Shown: piece after piece, positions 30,340-37,741 of the stretch | Layout of the letters: every line of letters starts with the position of its first letter | Position numbering within the stretch: the first letter of the stretch is position 1 | DNA from: Acidobacteriota bacterium | GTDB lineage: Bacteria; Acidobacteriota; Holophagae; Acanthopleuribacterales; Acanthopleuribacteraceae | Reading direction: 5' to 3' | NCBI GenBank assembly: GCA_020439745.1 | Contig: JAGQSC010000003.1 | Coordinates: forward strand, 272,301-336,300 | Length of the DNA stretch: 64,000 nt | Position numbers and translations under genes: made by a program | The notes under the pieces: generated by a model | Seen by the model: only the letters and a program-made list of their open reading frames with translations | The model's database searches: none | What the model was told of the DNA's origin: nothing

Positions 30340-30365
30340 GGGGTGAGGCGATTTGACCTCACCCC
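30340..30365 (-). promoter_or_regulatory. Strong intergenic hairpin between flotillin and ATPase genes
   Basis: Perfect 9-bp stem GGGGTGAGG/CCTCACCCC with an 8-base loop, immediately upstream of the ATPase ribosome-binding site. No T run follows on the minus strand, so it is more likely an RNA-processing or attenuation stem that sets the ratio of the two proteins than a full terminator. Confidence 0.55.
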
Positions 30366-30373
30366 GATCGCAG

Positions 30374-32344
30374 TCATTGAATCCAGTTGGAAAGCGGCTG
30401 GTCTCCGATTTTATGGGCCTCCACAAGCGCCTGAAGTTTTGACAGTTCACCTTTCATCTGCTCGCTTGGCGCTGATTCCGCAAGGCGCCACAACAATTTG
30501 GCCATGGAAAGGTCGCGCACGTCGCTGGCATTGACACCAAAGCGGTTTAACACATCCTTGATGCTTTGGCCGATACCGTCACCGCGCAGCAAGCCATCCT
30601 TCACTTCGGAAAGCACACTGGAATTCTGCACCAAACGATCCAAGTAGCGGCCTTGGGATATGCCAGAAACAATCTTGTCGAAGAAAGCTGTTTCACCACC
30701 AACGATTTCAATATTCGCATGCCGCAAAGCTTCGGATAGTACTTTCGCCTGTGCATCGGCAATATCCCTCTGAACCTGGATTTGGGCCAAGTCTATGTCG
30801 CGCTCCTTCTGCAACCGAAGCTTGAATTCCTCGTGATCTTTGCCTATGCCATCCAACAACTTCATGCTCTCGGCTTTTTGCCGAATACCCGTTGCTTCAG
30901 CAGTTGCTTTCCGTTCGATTACGGTAGCCTCTGCGGTACCTTCCTGAGTGATAGCACTGGCACGTGCTTCCATCACACGAACCTCACTCATCCCCAACGT
31001 AGCCTCTTCCGTGGCTCGCGCATCGGCCAGAGTCTTCATGGCCTCAGCCTTTTTGGTAGCAGCGCTATGAGCGGCTTCAGCTTCAATCAACGTTTTTGCG
31101 GCTTCCAGTTCACTTGCTTGCTTGGCAGCATCTGCAGCTTTGACCTGACGAACCAATGCTTCCTGGGCCTCCATTTCGGCTCGCGTGACTTGAACGTTCT
31201 TCACACGATCAGCCTCGGCCTGGGCTTGTACATCCTTGATTCGTTCCTGCTCTTCGACAACGGCTTTTTCCACGACTATGCGTTCGCGAATGAGTTCTTG
31301 GATGTTCTTTCGCTCCTGCTCAATAGCCCGATCCTTTTCAAACTCGGCCAAGGCAACGATCCGTTCGCGTTCGTTCACTTCCAAGAGTCGGTCTTTTTCG
31401 ACCCGTTCCTGCTCCACAGCTTGTGTGCGTTGTTTGCTCTTTTCGGCAACGATCACCTGTCGCTGACGGTTCTCATCTGCCACCTGCAGTTCTTCATCAG
31501 TTTGGATTCGAGCCCGCTCTGCCTTTAACCGTTCTTCGTGAACGATTTTCTGCGCTTCGGCTTGTTCTCGCGCCTGAACTGCGTCTATTTCACGTTTTTG
31601 TTTGGCTTCTGTTTCGGCCAATTGCCTGTTCAAAGCAAGGATGGCTTCACGCGCCTCAACGTCCTGTTTGGTTATCGTCATCTCGCGGTCGCGGTCGATC
31701 TGGTTCGAGAGCACCTTTTGTTGCGCCGTGATTTGTGTAATTTTCTTGATACCTTCAGAATCCAGAATATTGTCAGGATTCATGAACTCCAATGGTGTTT
31801 GCTCGAGATAGTCAATGGCACAGTCGTCCAACACAAAACCATTCAGGTCCGTCCCGATTATCTGCAAAATCTCATTCTTAAAGCGCTCCCGCGCTTCGTA
31901 TAGCTCGACAAAATCGAACTGCTTCCCCACAGTCTTCAGTGCTTCTGAAAACTTGGCATCGAACAAATCCACCAATGCCTGCTGCTTGGAGGCACGTTCG
32001 CATCCCAGACTCTGTGCCACTTTCAGCGCATCCTCGGCCGTTTTGTTCACCCGCACGAAGAATGCCACCTTAATATCGGCCCGCATGTTGTCTTTACATA
32101 CCAACCCCTCTTTGCCTGTACGGTGAATCTCCACGCGCTTCACACTCAAATCCAGCACTTCAGCACGGTGAATGACCGGAAATACAAAAGTGCCTGAGAA
32201 CGCTACTTTTGCGCCACCCATCCCATTTCGAATCAAGGCCTTACCCTGATCCACCTTCACATAACACTTCACCATCATGGCCAGGATCCCCAGACCCATA
32301 ACCACCAGAATACCGATCACAGTTAACAACATGGCTTCTGGCAT
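30374..32344 (-). CDS. Flotillin / SPFH-domain membrane protein (YqiK-like)
   Basis: Scaffold of flotillin-type membrane microdomains. It has an N-terminal membrane anchor at about 5-26 (LLTVIGILVVMGLGILAMMV), then the SPFH domain to about 200 (KGLVCKDNMRADIKVAFFVRV; GFVLDDCAIDYLEQTPLEF), then a long Glu/Ala/Arg/Lys-rich coiled coil to about 530 and a C-terminal domain with GGETAFFDKIVSGISQG. The 656-residue length is near that of bacterial YqiK-type flotillins. The start has a GAGGAGGG site. It lies 11 bases after the NfeD/YqiJ-like gene, the conserved pairing in many bacteria. Confidence 0.93.
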   Translation of the reverse strand: MPEAMLLTVIGILVVMGLGILAMMVKCYVKVDQGKALIRNGMGGAKVAFSGTFVFPVIHRAEVLDLSVKRVEIHRTGKEGLVCKDNMRADIKVAFFVRVNKTAEDALKVAQSLGCERASKQQALVDLFDAKFSEALKTVGKQFDFVELYEARERFKNEILQIIGTDLNGFVLDDCAIDYLEQTPLEFMNPDNILDSEGIKKITQITAQQKVLSNQIDRDREMTITKQDVEAREAILALNRQLAETEAKQKREIDAVQAREQAEAQKIVHEERLKAERARIQTDEELQVADENRQRQVIVAEKSKQRTQAVEQERVEKDRLLEVNERERIVALAEFEKDRAIEQERKNIQELIRERIVVEKAVVEEQERIKDVQAQAEADRVKNVQVTRAEMEAQEALVRQVKAADAAKQASELEAAKTLIEAEAAHSAATKKAEAMKTLADARATEEATLGMSEVRVMEARASAITQEGTAEATVIERKATAEATGIRQKAESMKLLDGIGKDHEEFKLRLQKERDIDLAQIQVQRDIADAQAKVLSEALRHANIEIVGGETAFFDKIVSGISQGRYLDRLVQNSSVLSEVKDGLLRGDGIGQSIKDVLNRFGVNASDVRDLSMAKLLWRLAESAPSEQMKGELSKLQALVEAHKIGDQPLSNWIQ

Positions 32345-32355
32345 GTTTCCCTCCT

Positions 32356-33006
32356 CTATTGTCTTTCCGGTTCTACAATGTAGGCGTGAGGTCCATCCTT
32401 GGCCACCACACGCACACGATCACCTTTTTCCACCCTTACGCCCGGCTGCGTGCGGATGTTAATGCGAACGAAAGCACCTTTCGCTTCTGTTTCTGCCTGA
32501 CCCAACCTATGGTCGTCGGCTGCGGCCAAAACCGTGCACGAAAGTCCCAATACATTCTTCAACTGTTGTTCTTCGGCACTCATCCTGTGGAAGATGGCGC
32601 GTAGAGGATACAAGCACAGTCTGCTCAATACAAAGCTGAGTATCATAGCGGCCAGCATCACCAGCGCCGCCATTTTCCAACTGTCGGTGTGAAGCAGGTA
32701 GTTGCCCATGACTGTGAGAATCCACATCCACAGTACAAACATGCTTGCAATGACGGTCAAGGGTACCTGGCCTAAGAAGAGAAACCCTGCCAAGTTCGTC
32801 GCGAAACCACCGCTTTCCAATTCGCTATCCATGTCGCCGTCAAGATCGGCATCCAGATCTGCGTCCATGTCAGGTCCTTCGATGTCCAAAACGTCCAGGT
32901 CCAAAACGCCCAACATTACCGTGATCCAATACAACAAAATCAGCCCCAAAAGGAGCGTGAGCACAAAGTTGTACGGATGGATGGAGAACTGCAGCAGTTC
33001 CAACAT
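32356..33006 (-). CDS. NfeD/YqiJ-like membrane protein with OB-fold
   Basis: Flotillin partner. It has membrane helices at about 11-32 (YNFVLTLLLGLILLYWITVML), 72-95 (QVPLTVIASMFVLWMWILTV) and 103-125 (KMAALVMLAAMILSFVLSRL), and a C-terminal OB-fold at about 145-216 (GLSCTVLAAADDHRLGQAE..., RVEKGDRVRVVAKDG). Between helices 1 and 2 is a very acidic stretch with D at nearly every second position (MDADLDADLDGDMDSELE), possibly a cation-binding loop. I chose the ATG at 33006 for its GGGGAG site; the frame is open further upstream. It is co-transcribed with the flotillin. Confidence 0.9.
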   Translation of the reverse strand: MLELLQFSIHPYNFVLTLLLGLILLYWITVMLGVLDLDVLDIEGPDMDADLDADLDGDMDSELESGGFATNLAGFLFLGQVPLTVIASMFVLWMWILTVMGNYLLHTDSWKMAALVMLAAMILSFVLSRLCLYPLRAIFHRMSAEEQQLKNVLGLSCTVLAAADDHRLGQAETEAKGAFVRINIRTQPGVRVEKGDRVRVVAKDGPHAYIVEPERQ

Positions 33007-33190
33007 TGGAATCTCCCCTCTGATGGTTACCAGGTCACCGGAACATGCCCACATGTGTACAGTTTTCGCAACCTGTGTTTGTTAGAAAACTATGGACCTA
33101 GGTTACAAGTACGGTGCTCAAAATGCCAACCGTTTTTTCCTCTGATAGTTCATTTCCCCCCCTTGAAAACTTGCAACTTTATGAAGTTGT

Positions 33191-33748
33191 CTACGTGCGA
33201 TCTGGATGCATTGTTTCAAGGGCATCATCGCTTGAAGGTTGCTCGCGCCACTTGCGTTCCAGTCGATGAGCGGCTTCCACCGCAGATACCAGCGCGTCCG
33301 TGGCTTGGTGTTCAGGGCGTCCATCCATTTGGAAATATCGAGGTGCATTCACAGCCACCAATTCCAGAGCCTCAACCACTTGGTCCATACTGGCTAACAA
33401 CTCGTCCCGTTGTTTCCGATTCAAGTTCACGCGATCTTGTACCCTTTCAGATTCGCTTTGAATATCAGTTGCCCGGTGAAGTTCTTTGGCCCGCTCTAGC
33501 AGACGTTGCCCCTCTTCGAAGGCTTGCCTAGCTTTCAACAACCAGTCGCGTGCGAGATCTCCATCTCTCTGACTGAGCGTAGATTTGGCCTGGTCAAATG
33601 CTCGACTCAACATGACGGCACGGCGTTCACCGGGCTCCCAAACTTGAGTTTCGTTGGTGCTTTTCGATCTGCCTCGACGCAAAACCCACCACGTCATGCC
33701 TCCCAAAGCAACGGCGTATAATGCACCGATACCCAGCCATTCAAGCAT
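33191..33748 (-). CDS. Membrane-anchored coiled-coil protein, unknown
   Basis: 185 residues. The start at 33748 follows a GGAGAAGG site. One N-terminal membrane helix (LEWLGIGALYAVALGGMTWWVL) is followed by an Arg-rich stop-transfer region and a charged, mostly helical cytoplasmic part (about 40-185) with heptad-like Leu/Ala spacing (FDQAKSTLSQRDGDLARDWLLKARQAFEEGQRLLERAKEL). No family is recognised. It lies 184 bases upstream of the NfeD-like gene on the same strand, so it may belong to the flotillin cluster as an adaptor; that is inference from position and shape. Confidence 0.65.
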   Translation of the reverse strand: MLEWLGIGALYAVALGGMTWWVLRRGRSKSTNETQVWEPGERRAVMLSRAFDQAKSTLSQRDGDLARDWLLKARQAFEEGQRLLERAKELHRATDIQSESERVQDRVNLNRKQRDELLASMDQVVEALELVAVNAPRYFQMDGRPEHQATDALVSAVEAAHRLERKWREQPSSDDALETMHPDRT

Positions 33749-34017
33749 GTGATCGTCCTTCTCCATTCACTGCACCCAACTCACAATCAGAGACTCCAAC
33801 ATTCGCAAACTTGACGATGGGACCAGCTACCAAACAGTTATGCAATAAAAGACACATACCATTCACAGAGCCCACCTCTCCTTTCATTCGAACATAACAC
33901 GGATTAAGCCACACGGCATCGTTAACGCCCATCCAGAGCCGAAGGAAAGGAGCCACCGCCATTTCGCAACTTGCGTGACCTACTCGGCCGGGTTAGGTTA
34001 GGGGTCTGGAAAGCACC

Positions 34018-35013
34018 TTGAAATACATACCTCAAATAGATACATATCGTGCCATCGCGGTGCTGGGACCCATACTCGCGCACACCGTCCTGGTCCATGA
34101 CATCGAATACCTATCTTGGAACATGATGACCCCTTGGCTGGTGAAATACGGTGATGCCGGGGTCATTCTTTTCTTTGTCATTTCTGGGTTCCTGATCTCG
34201 GGTATTCTCATGGATACGCCCGATATCAAACGCTTCTACATCAGGCGATTCCTGCGCATTCTCCCTATCTACTACCTCCTGGTTATCATCCTCCGTCCAG
34301 GTGCAAAGGACTTTTGGTGGGTGGTCACCTATACGCACAACTGGATTACGTTCATTCCAGAACACAATATCTCTCATTTCTGGTCGTTGTGTGTGGAGGA
34401 ACAGTTTTACTTGATTTGGCCTTGGCTGGTTGTCTACACGCCCAATGCAAAACGCGTGTGGCTGTTTACCATAACCATCGCAACATCGCTCATGTACAAG
34501 GCAACCTTGGTCTATTTGGATCACAAGGCCCTGGCCATTTACGGCACCCTGGGGTGCATGGACCAATTGTCGTTGGGTGCGCTCACGGCATGGATGCTGC
34601 GCAACACGTCTCGGGACACCTACGCGCGTTACTTGAAGACGGTGTTGTTGCTGGGCGCAATACCATTTATTTTCATCGGTTCTGCGAATCTCGTGTTGTG
34701 GAAATTTGTGATTGCGCTTATTTGTGTCCCCTTAGTTGGGTCCAGTGTGTTCCCGTACCCACCCAAACTTCAAGCGATATTCCGGTGGGCACCGCTGCAA
34801 TATGCTGGCCGCATCAGCTATGGACTCTATCTCTATCATCTGCCAGTTTGGCATGCCCTTCCTTGGATGAGTTATCGGCACACCTATGGATACTGGGTCT
34901 GCTGGTTGGCTTACCTAGTGGCTACATTCGCCGTCGCATCCCTTTCGTGGTACGCCTTCGAACGGCCAATTAACAACCTAAAACGCTTCTTTCCCTACCG
35001 TCCGGCACCCTAA
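34018..35013 (+). CDS. Acyltransferase 3 family membrane protein
   Basis: OafA/NodX-type integral membrane O-acyltransferase that modifies surface glycans or lipids. It has an N-terminal RAIAVLGPILAHTVLVHD (catalytic His in the RxxAxLxxxxxH pattern), VILFFVISGFLISGIL, FYIRRFLRILPIYYLL, the FWSLCVEEQFYLIWPW signature and GRISYGLYLYHLPVWH. About ten membrane helices; 331 residues. The start is a TTG with a weak GGAAAG upstream. It stands alone, without polysaccharide genes nearby. Confidence 0.93.
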   Translation: MKYIPQIDTYRAIAVLGPILAHTVLVHDIEYLSWNMMTPWLVKYGDAGVILFFVISGFLISGILMDTPDIKRFYIRRFLRILPIYYLLVIILRPGAKDFWWVVTYTHNWITFIPEHNISHFWSLCVEEQFYLIWPWLVVYTPNAKRVWLFTITIATSLMYKATLVYLDHKALAIYGTLGCMDQLSLGALTAWMLRNTSRDTYARYLKTVLLLGAIPFIFIGSANLVLWKFVIALICVPLVGSSVFPYPPKLQAIFRWAPLQYAGRISYGLYLYHLPVWHALPWMSYRHTYGYWVCWLAYLVATFAVASLSWYAFERPINNLKRFFPYRPAP

Positions 35014-35058
35014 ATAGGGCAATGCTAAACTGTCGCAAACCAATCAGGAACCCTGCAC

Positions 35059-35562
35059 ATGGAATATCAAGTCGACTTTCGCCGTGGCCACAAGATAAGG
35101 ATAGGCACCAATCAACAGGAATTAGCCGTATTCGGCAAGGCCGGATTCTTCATCTACAACCTCAAAGGACAAGGTGAGTGGTCCGATTACCACATGAAGT
35201 TACCCGCACCTTGGACCCAATTCCGCTATCGCCTTTTCCATGGAGAAACCGAGCTCGCCAACGCAAAAAAACGCCGGCGTATGCATGTATTTGATCCCGA
35301 ACGTCCCTTTTCCAGGCACTCGCTGATTGAATTTGAATTGGAACTGGAACAAAGAACCTACCTGCTAACGCCCCAAGATCGCCACTACCTTCTTTTCCTA
35401 TTGATGGACCAAGATCGCGAAGTAGCCCGATTCACAACCCGACCCTTCGACCAACAAGACGCCTGGCAAGCTGCACTTACGACACCCGACCATTGGACGC
35501 CAGCCACCGCCGGGTTTATCGCTTGGCTGGCGAGCGAAGCGCGCAATGCCAATCGCAGCTGA
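35059..35562 (+). CDS. Hypothetical cytosolic protein
   Basis: I do not recognise it. The 167 residues are soluble and beta-rich in the middle (RHSLIEFELELEQRTYLLTPQDRHYLLFLLMD), with an alternating pattern resembling phospholipid-scramblase/LURP-like folds, but that is weak. There is no signal peptide. It lies 45 bases after the acyltransferase on the same strand. A TGCACATGG start context and sustained coding character support a real gene. Confidence 0.6.
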   Translation: MEYQVDFRRGHKIRIGTNQQELAVFGKAGFFIYNLKGQGEWSDYHMKLPAPWTQFRYRLFHGETELANAKKRRRMHVFDPERPFSRHSLIEFELELEQRTYLLTPQDRHYLLFLLMDQDREVARFTTRPFDQQDAWQAALTTPDHWTPATAGFIAWLASEARNANRS

Positions 35563-35643
35563 CTCCACCGTCGATCAACACATCACTTACACGTACCCCA
35601 AACCTTGTAGTTACGTCACAAACCAGCCATGATGGACCCCTTC

Positions 35644-35656
35644 ATGTGAGTCACAT
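35644..35656. promoter_or_regulatory. Palindromic site upstream of exported Lys-rich protein
   Basis: ATGTGA-G-TCACAT, a perfect 13-base palindrome 82 bases before the GTG at 35738. It resembles half-sites of CRP-like regulators but with a spacing of one base. Operator role is inferred only. Confidence 0.3.
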
Positions 35657-35737
35657 CACGAAACAAGCGAAGGATTTCAACCTCAAGCACCACCCGCTGG
35701 TCAGAAACACTAGATTGAAACAGATACGGAGGACTTC

Positions 35738-36739
35738 GTGAAACAAACCATACTGATTTCCATGCTTATTTTGTTGGTGGCGCCCGCGTGGGCCGACGAC
35801 GTCACCATGATTGCCAACGACGACGCGGCCGACGGACTAGATCTGGCCGCAGTAGGTCAGCTCATCCAGGAAGTGGATGACGCAGAGGCTTTGGAACACG
35901 CCCTGAACGATCCAGACCGAAGAATCAACAATCTGGACCTGGACTTGGATGGCCACGTGGATTACATCCGCGTTTTGACCGAATCCGATGGACCCACCCA
36001 CGTCATGATTCTTCAGGTTCCATTGGGTGATGATGAGTACCAGGACGTGGCCACCATTGAAGTGGAAAAGGACAATGACGACGTGGCCGTTCAGATCCAC
36101 GGCAACACCTACATCTACGGACCTGACTATTATGTCCATCCGGTCGATGTGGTCTGGACCACCGTCGGATTCGTCAATTGGCTGTATGGACCCTATTACC
36201 GACCCTGGCGTTCAACCGTGGTATTCGGTGTCTACCCGCATTGGTATCGACCCTGGCCAAGAGTCCATGTGAACGTGTACCACAACCATACGCGCGTCTA
36301 CACGCGCACTACCTTTCACGTCAACCACACCACCGTCGTACATCGGAATCACGTGGTCTATAAATCACCACGTGTCTCTGTCAACGTGAAGGCCCCAGTT
36401 CGCAACCCCGCCCCGGGCCAAGTAAAGGTCAAAGCGACCGCTCAATCGAGCAACGGTAGCCGCAAGACCGTGGTAGCAACTAAGGACGCCGACGGCAATA
36501 AGAAAGCAGTAGGTGTCAAGAAGAACACGGAAACAGGAACCAAAACCAAGGTAGGCGTCAAGAAAGATGCAGACGGCAATACCAAAGCGAAAGCCAAGCA
36601 GGTCAAGAAGACCGACACGGGCACCAAAACCACCAAGGTGAAAGCCTCCAAAAAGACTGACGCCAAAGGGACCACAAAAACGAAGAAAACAAAGAAAACC
36701 AAGAAGACCAAGAAGCCAAAAACAAAGGACAAGAACTAA
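35738..36739 (+). CDS. Exported protein with acidic, His/Trp-rich and Lys-rich segments
   Basis: The GTG start follows a GGAGGA site. Signal peptide MKQTILISMLILLVAPAWA. Three compositionally distinct parts follow: an acidic region (about 22-120, with DLDLDGHVDYIRVLTE), an aromatic/His/Arg-rich middle (about 135-215, with YPHWYRPWPRVHVNVYHNH and VNHTTVVHRNHVVY), and a Lys/Thr-rich tail (about 225-333) of histone-H1-like repeats ending KKTKKTKKTKKPKTKDKN. The tail also repeats VGVKK.(N/D).(D/E)G. The middle could bind metal, and the tail could bind polyanions such as DNA or envelope polymer. No enzyme motif; function unknown. Confidence 0.7.
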   Translation: MKQTILISMLILLVAPAWADDVTMIANDDAADGLDLAAVGQLIQEVDDAEALEHALNDPDRRINNLDLDLDGHVDYIRVLTESDGPTHVMILQVPLGDDEYQDVATIEVEKDNDDVAVQIHGNTYIYGPDYYVHPVDVVWTTVGFVNWLYGPYYRPWRSTVVFGVYPHWYRPWPRVHVNVYHNHTRVYTRTTFHVNHTTVVHRNHVVYKSPRVSVNVKAPVRNPAPGQVKVKATAQSSNGSRKTVVATKDADGNKKAVGVKKNTETGTKTKVGVKKDADGNTKAKAKQVKKTDTGTKTTKVKASKKTDAKGTTKTKKTKKTKKTKKPKTKDKN

Positions 36740-36756
36740 TCTTTAACATCTGAGGA

Positions 36757-36813
36757 GCGCCCATCCTCGCACAAAAATATTGCCATTCACCAGGCAACTG
36801 CCAGGATGGGCGC
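36757..36813. repeat. Inverted repeat between the Lys-rich gene and pirin
   Basis: GCGCCCATCCT (36757-36767) and AGGATGGGCGC (36803-36813), perfect 11-bp arms with a 35-base loop that contains a small TGCC/GGCA hairpin. No T tract. The arm CAGGATGGGCGC recurs near 55077, so it may be a dispersed element. Confidence 0.5.
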
Positions 36814-36883
36814 ATCAACCAAATCTCTAAAGAACAGACCTAATCAGGTACACGATGTGTGGGGTTATCCCAAGGAGCGACTG

Positions 36884-37738
36884 ATGGCGATCCACCTCGA
36901 AGGCAAGATCAAGGACCTTGACGGCTTGCGCGTGAGTCGAATTCTGCCCCAGCGGGCTGCGCGTATGGTGGGCCCTTTCATCTTCCTGGACCATATGGGA
37001 CCCGCTGAATTCTTACCCGGCGAAGGTATTGATGTGTTGCCTCACCCCCACATTGGTCTCTCAACGCTCACTTATCTGTTTGAAGGGAGTCTGCTCCATC
37101 GAGATAGCCTTGGAAATCATGTAGAGATCCTGCCCGGTGAAGTGAACTGGATGACCGCAGGATGCGGGATCGTACATTCGGAACGCGAAACCATCGAAAT
37201 CAGGGCAAAACACCACCGCATTCAGGGCCTGCAGTGTTGGGTGGCATTGCCGGAGCAAGAGGCCGAGACCCAACCCAGTTTCACGCATCTCAAACGCGAG
37301 CAGCTACCACAAACGGTCAAAGATGGTGTGATTATGCGTTTGGTCGCTGGAGCCGCGTATGACATGACCTCACCCATCAACACGCACCCCCCTTTTTTCT
37401 TTGTCGATGTGATGGCTAAAGGCATGCGCACCGTTTTCCGACCCCAACCGCATCAAGCCTGCATGATCTACCTCCTTCGTGGCGCCATTCGTTTAGGTCA
37501 CCAGACTTTTCAGGGCAAACACGCGCTGTTGCTGGAGTCTGAAACGCATATCGCCACATTGGCCCATAGCCGAATGATCCTATTGGGTGGCGAAGTTTGG
37601 CCAAAGACACCCCTAATGGACTGGAACTTTGTTTCGTTCAGTCGCGAGCGTCTGGACCAAGCCAGAAAAGACTGGCAATCCAACCGATTTCCCGTGATTC
37701 AAGGAGACTCCGAAGAACGTGCATCGCTTCCAGAGTGA
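36884..37738 (+). CDS. Pirin family cupin protein
   Basis: Bicupin of the pirin family, 284 residues from the ATG at 36884, which has an AAGGAG site; the frame extends upstream but through the inverted repeat. N-terminal metal-site cluster: FIFLDHMGPAEF, HPHIGLSTLTYLFEGSLLHRDS and NWMTAGCGIVHSERE, with the conserved His-x-His and Glu. HHRIQGLQCWVALP follows. Some pirins are quercetin dioxygenases, while others regulate enzymes; the actual role cannot be set from sequence. It is convergent with the KefC gene, with three bases between the stops. Confidence 0.93.
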   Translation: MAIHLEGKIKDLDGLRVSRILPQRAARMVGPFIFLDHMGPAEFLPGEGIDVLPHPHIGLSTLTYLFEGSLLHRDSLGNHVEILPGEVNWMTAGCGIVHSERETIEIRAKHHRIQGLQCWVALPEQEAETQPSFTHLKREQLPQTVKDGVIMRLVAGAAYDMTSPINTHPPFFFVDVMAKGMRTVFRPQPHQACMIYLLRGAIRLGHQTFQGKHALLLESETHIATLAHSRMILLGGEVWPKTPLMDWNFVSFSRERLDQARKDWQSNRFPVIQGDSEERASLPE

Positions 37739-37741
37739 CTC

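Noticed and set aside
30782..31528. 248-residue frame antisense to the flotillin coiled coil
   Set aside because: Arises from the biased Glu/Ala/Arg codons of the coiled coil on the other strand.
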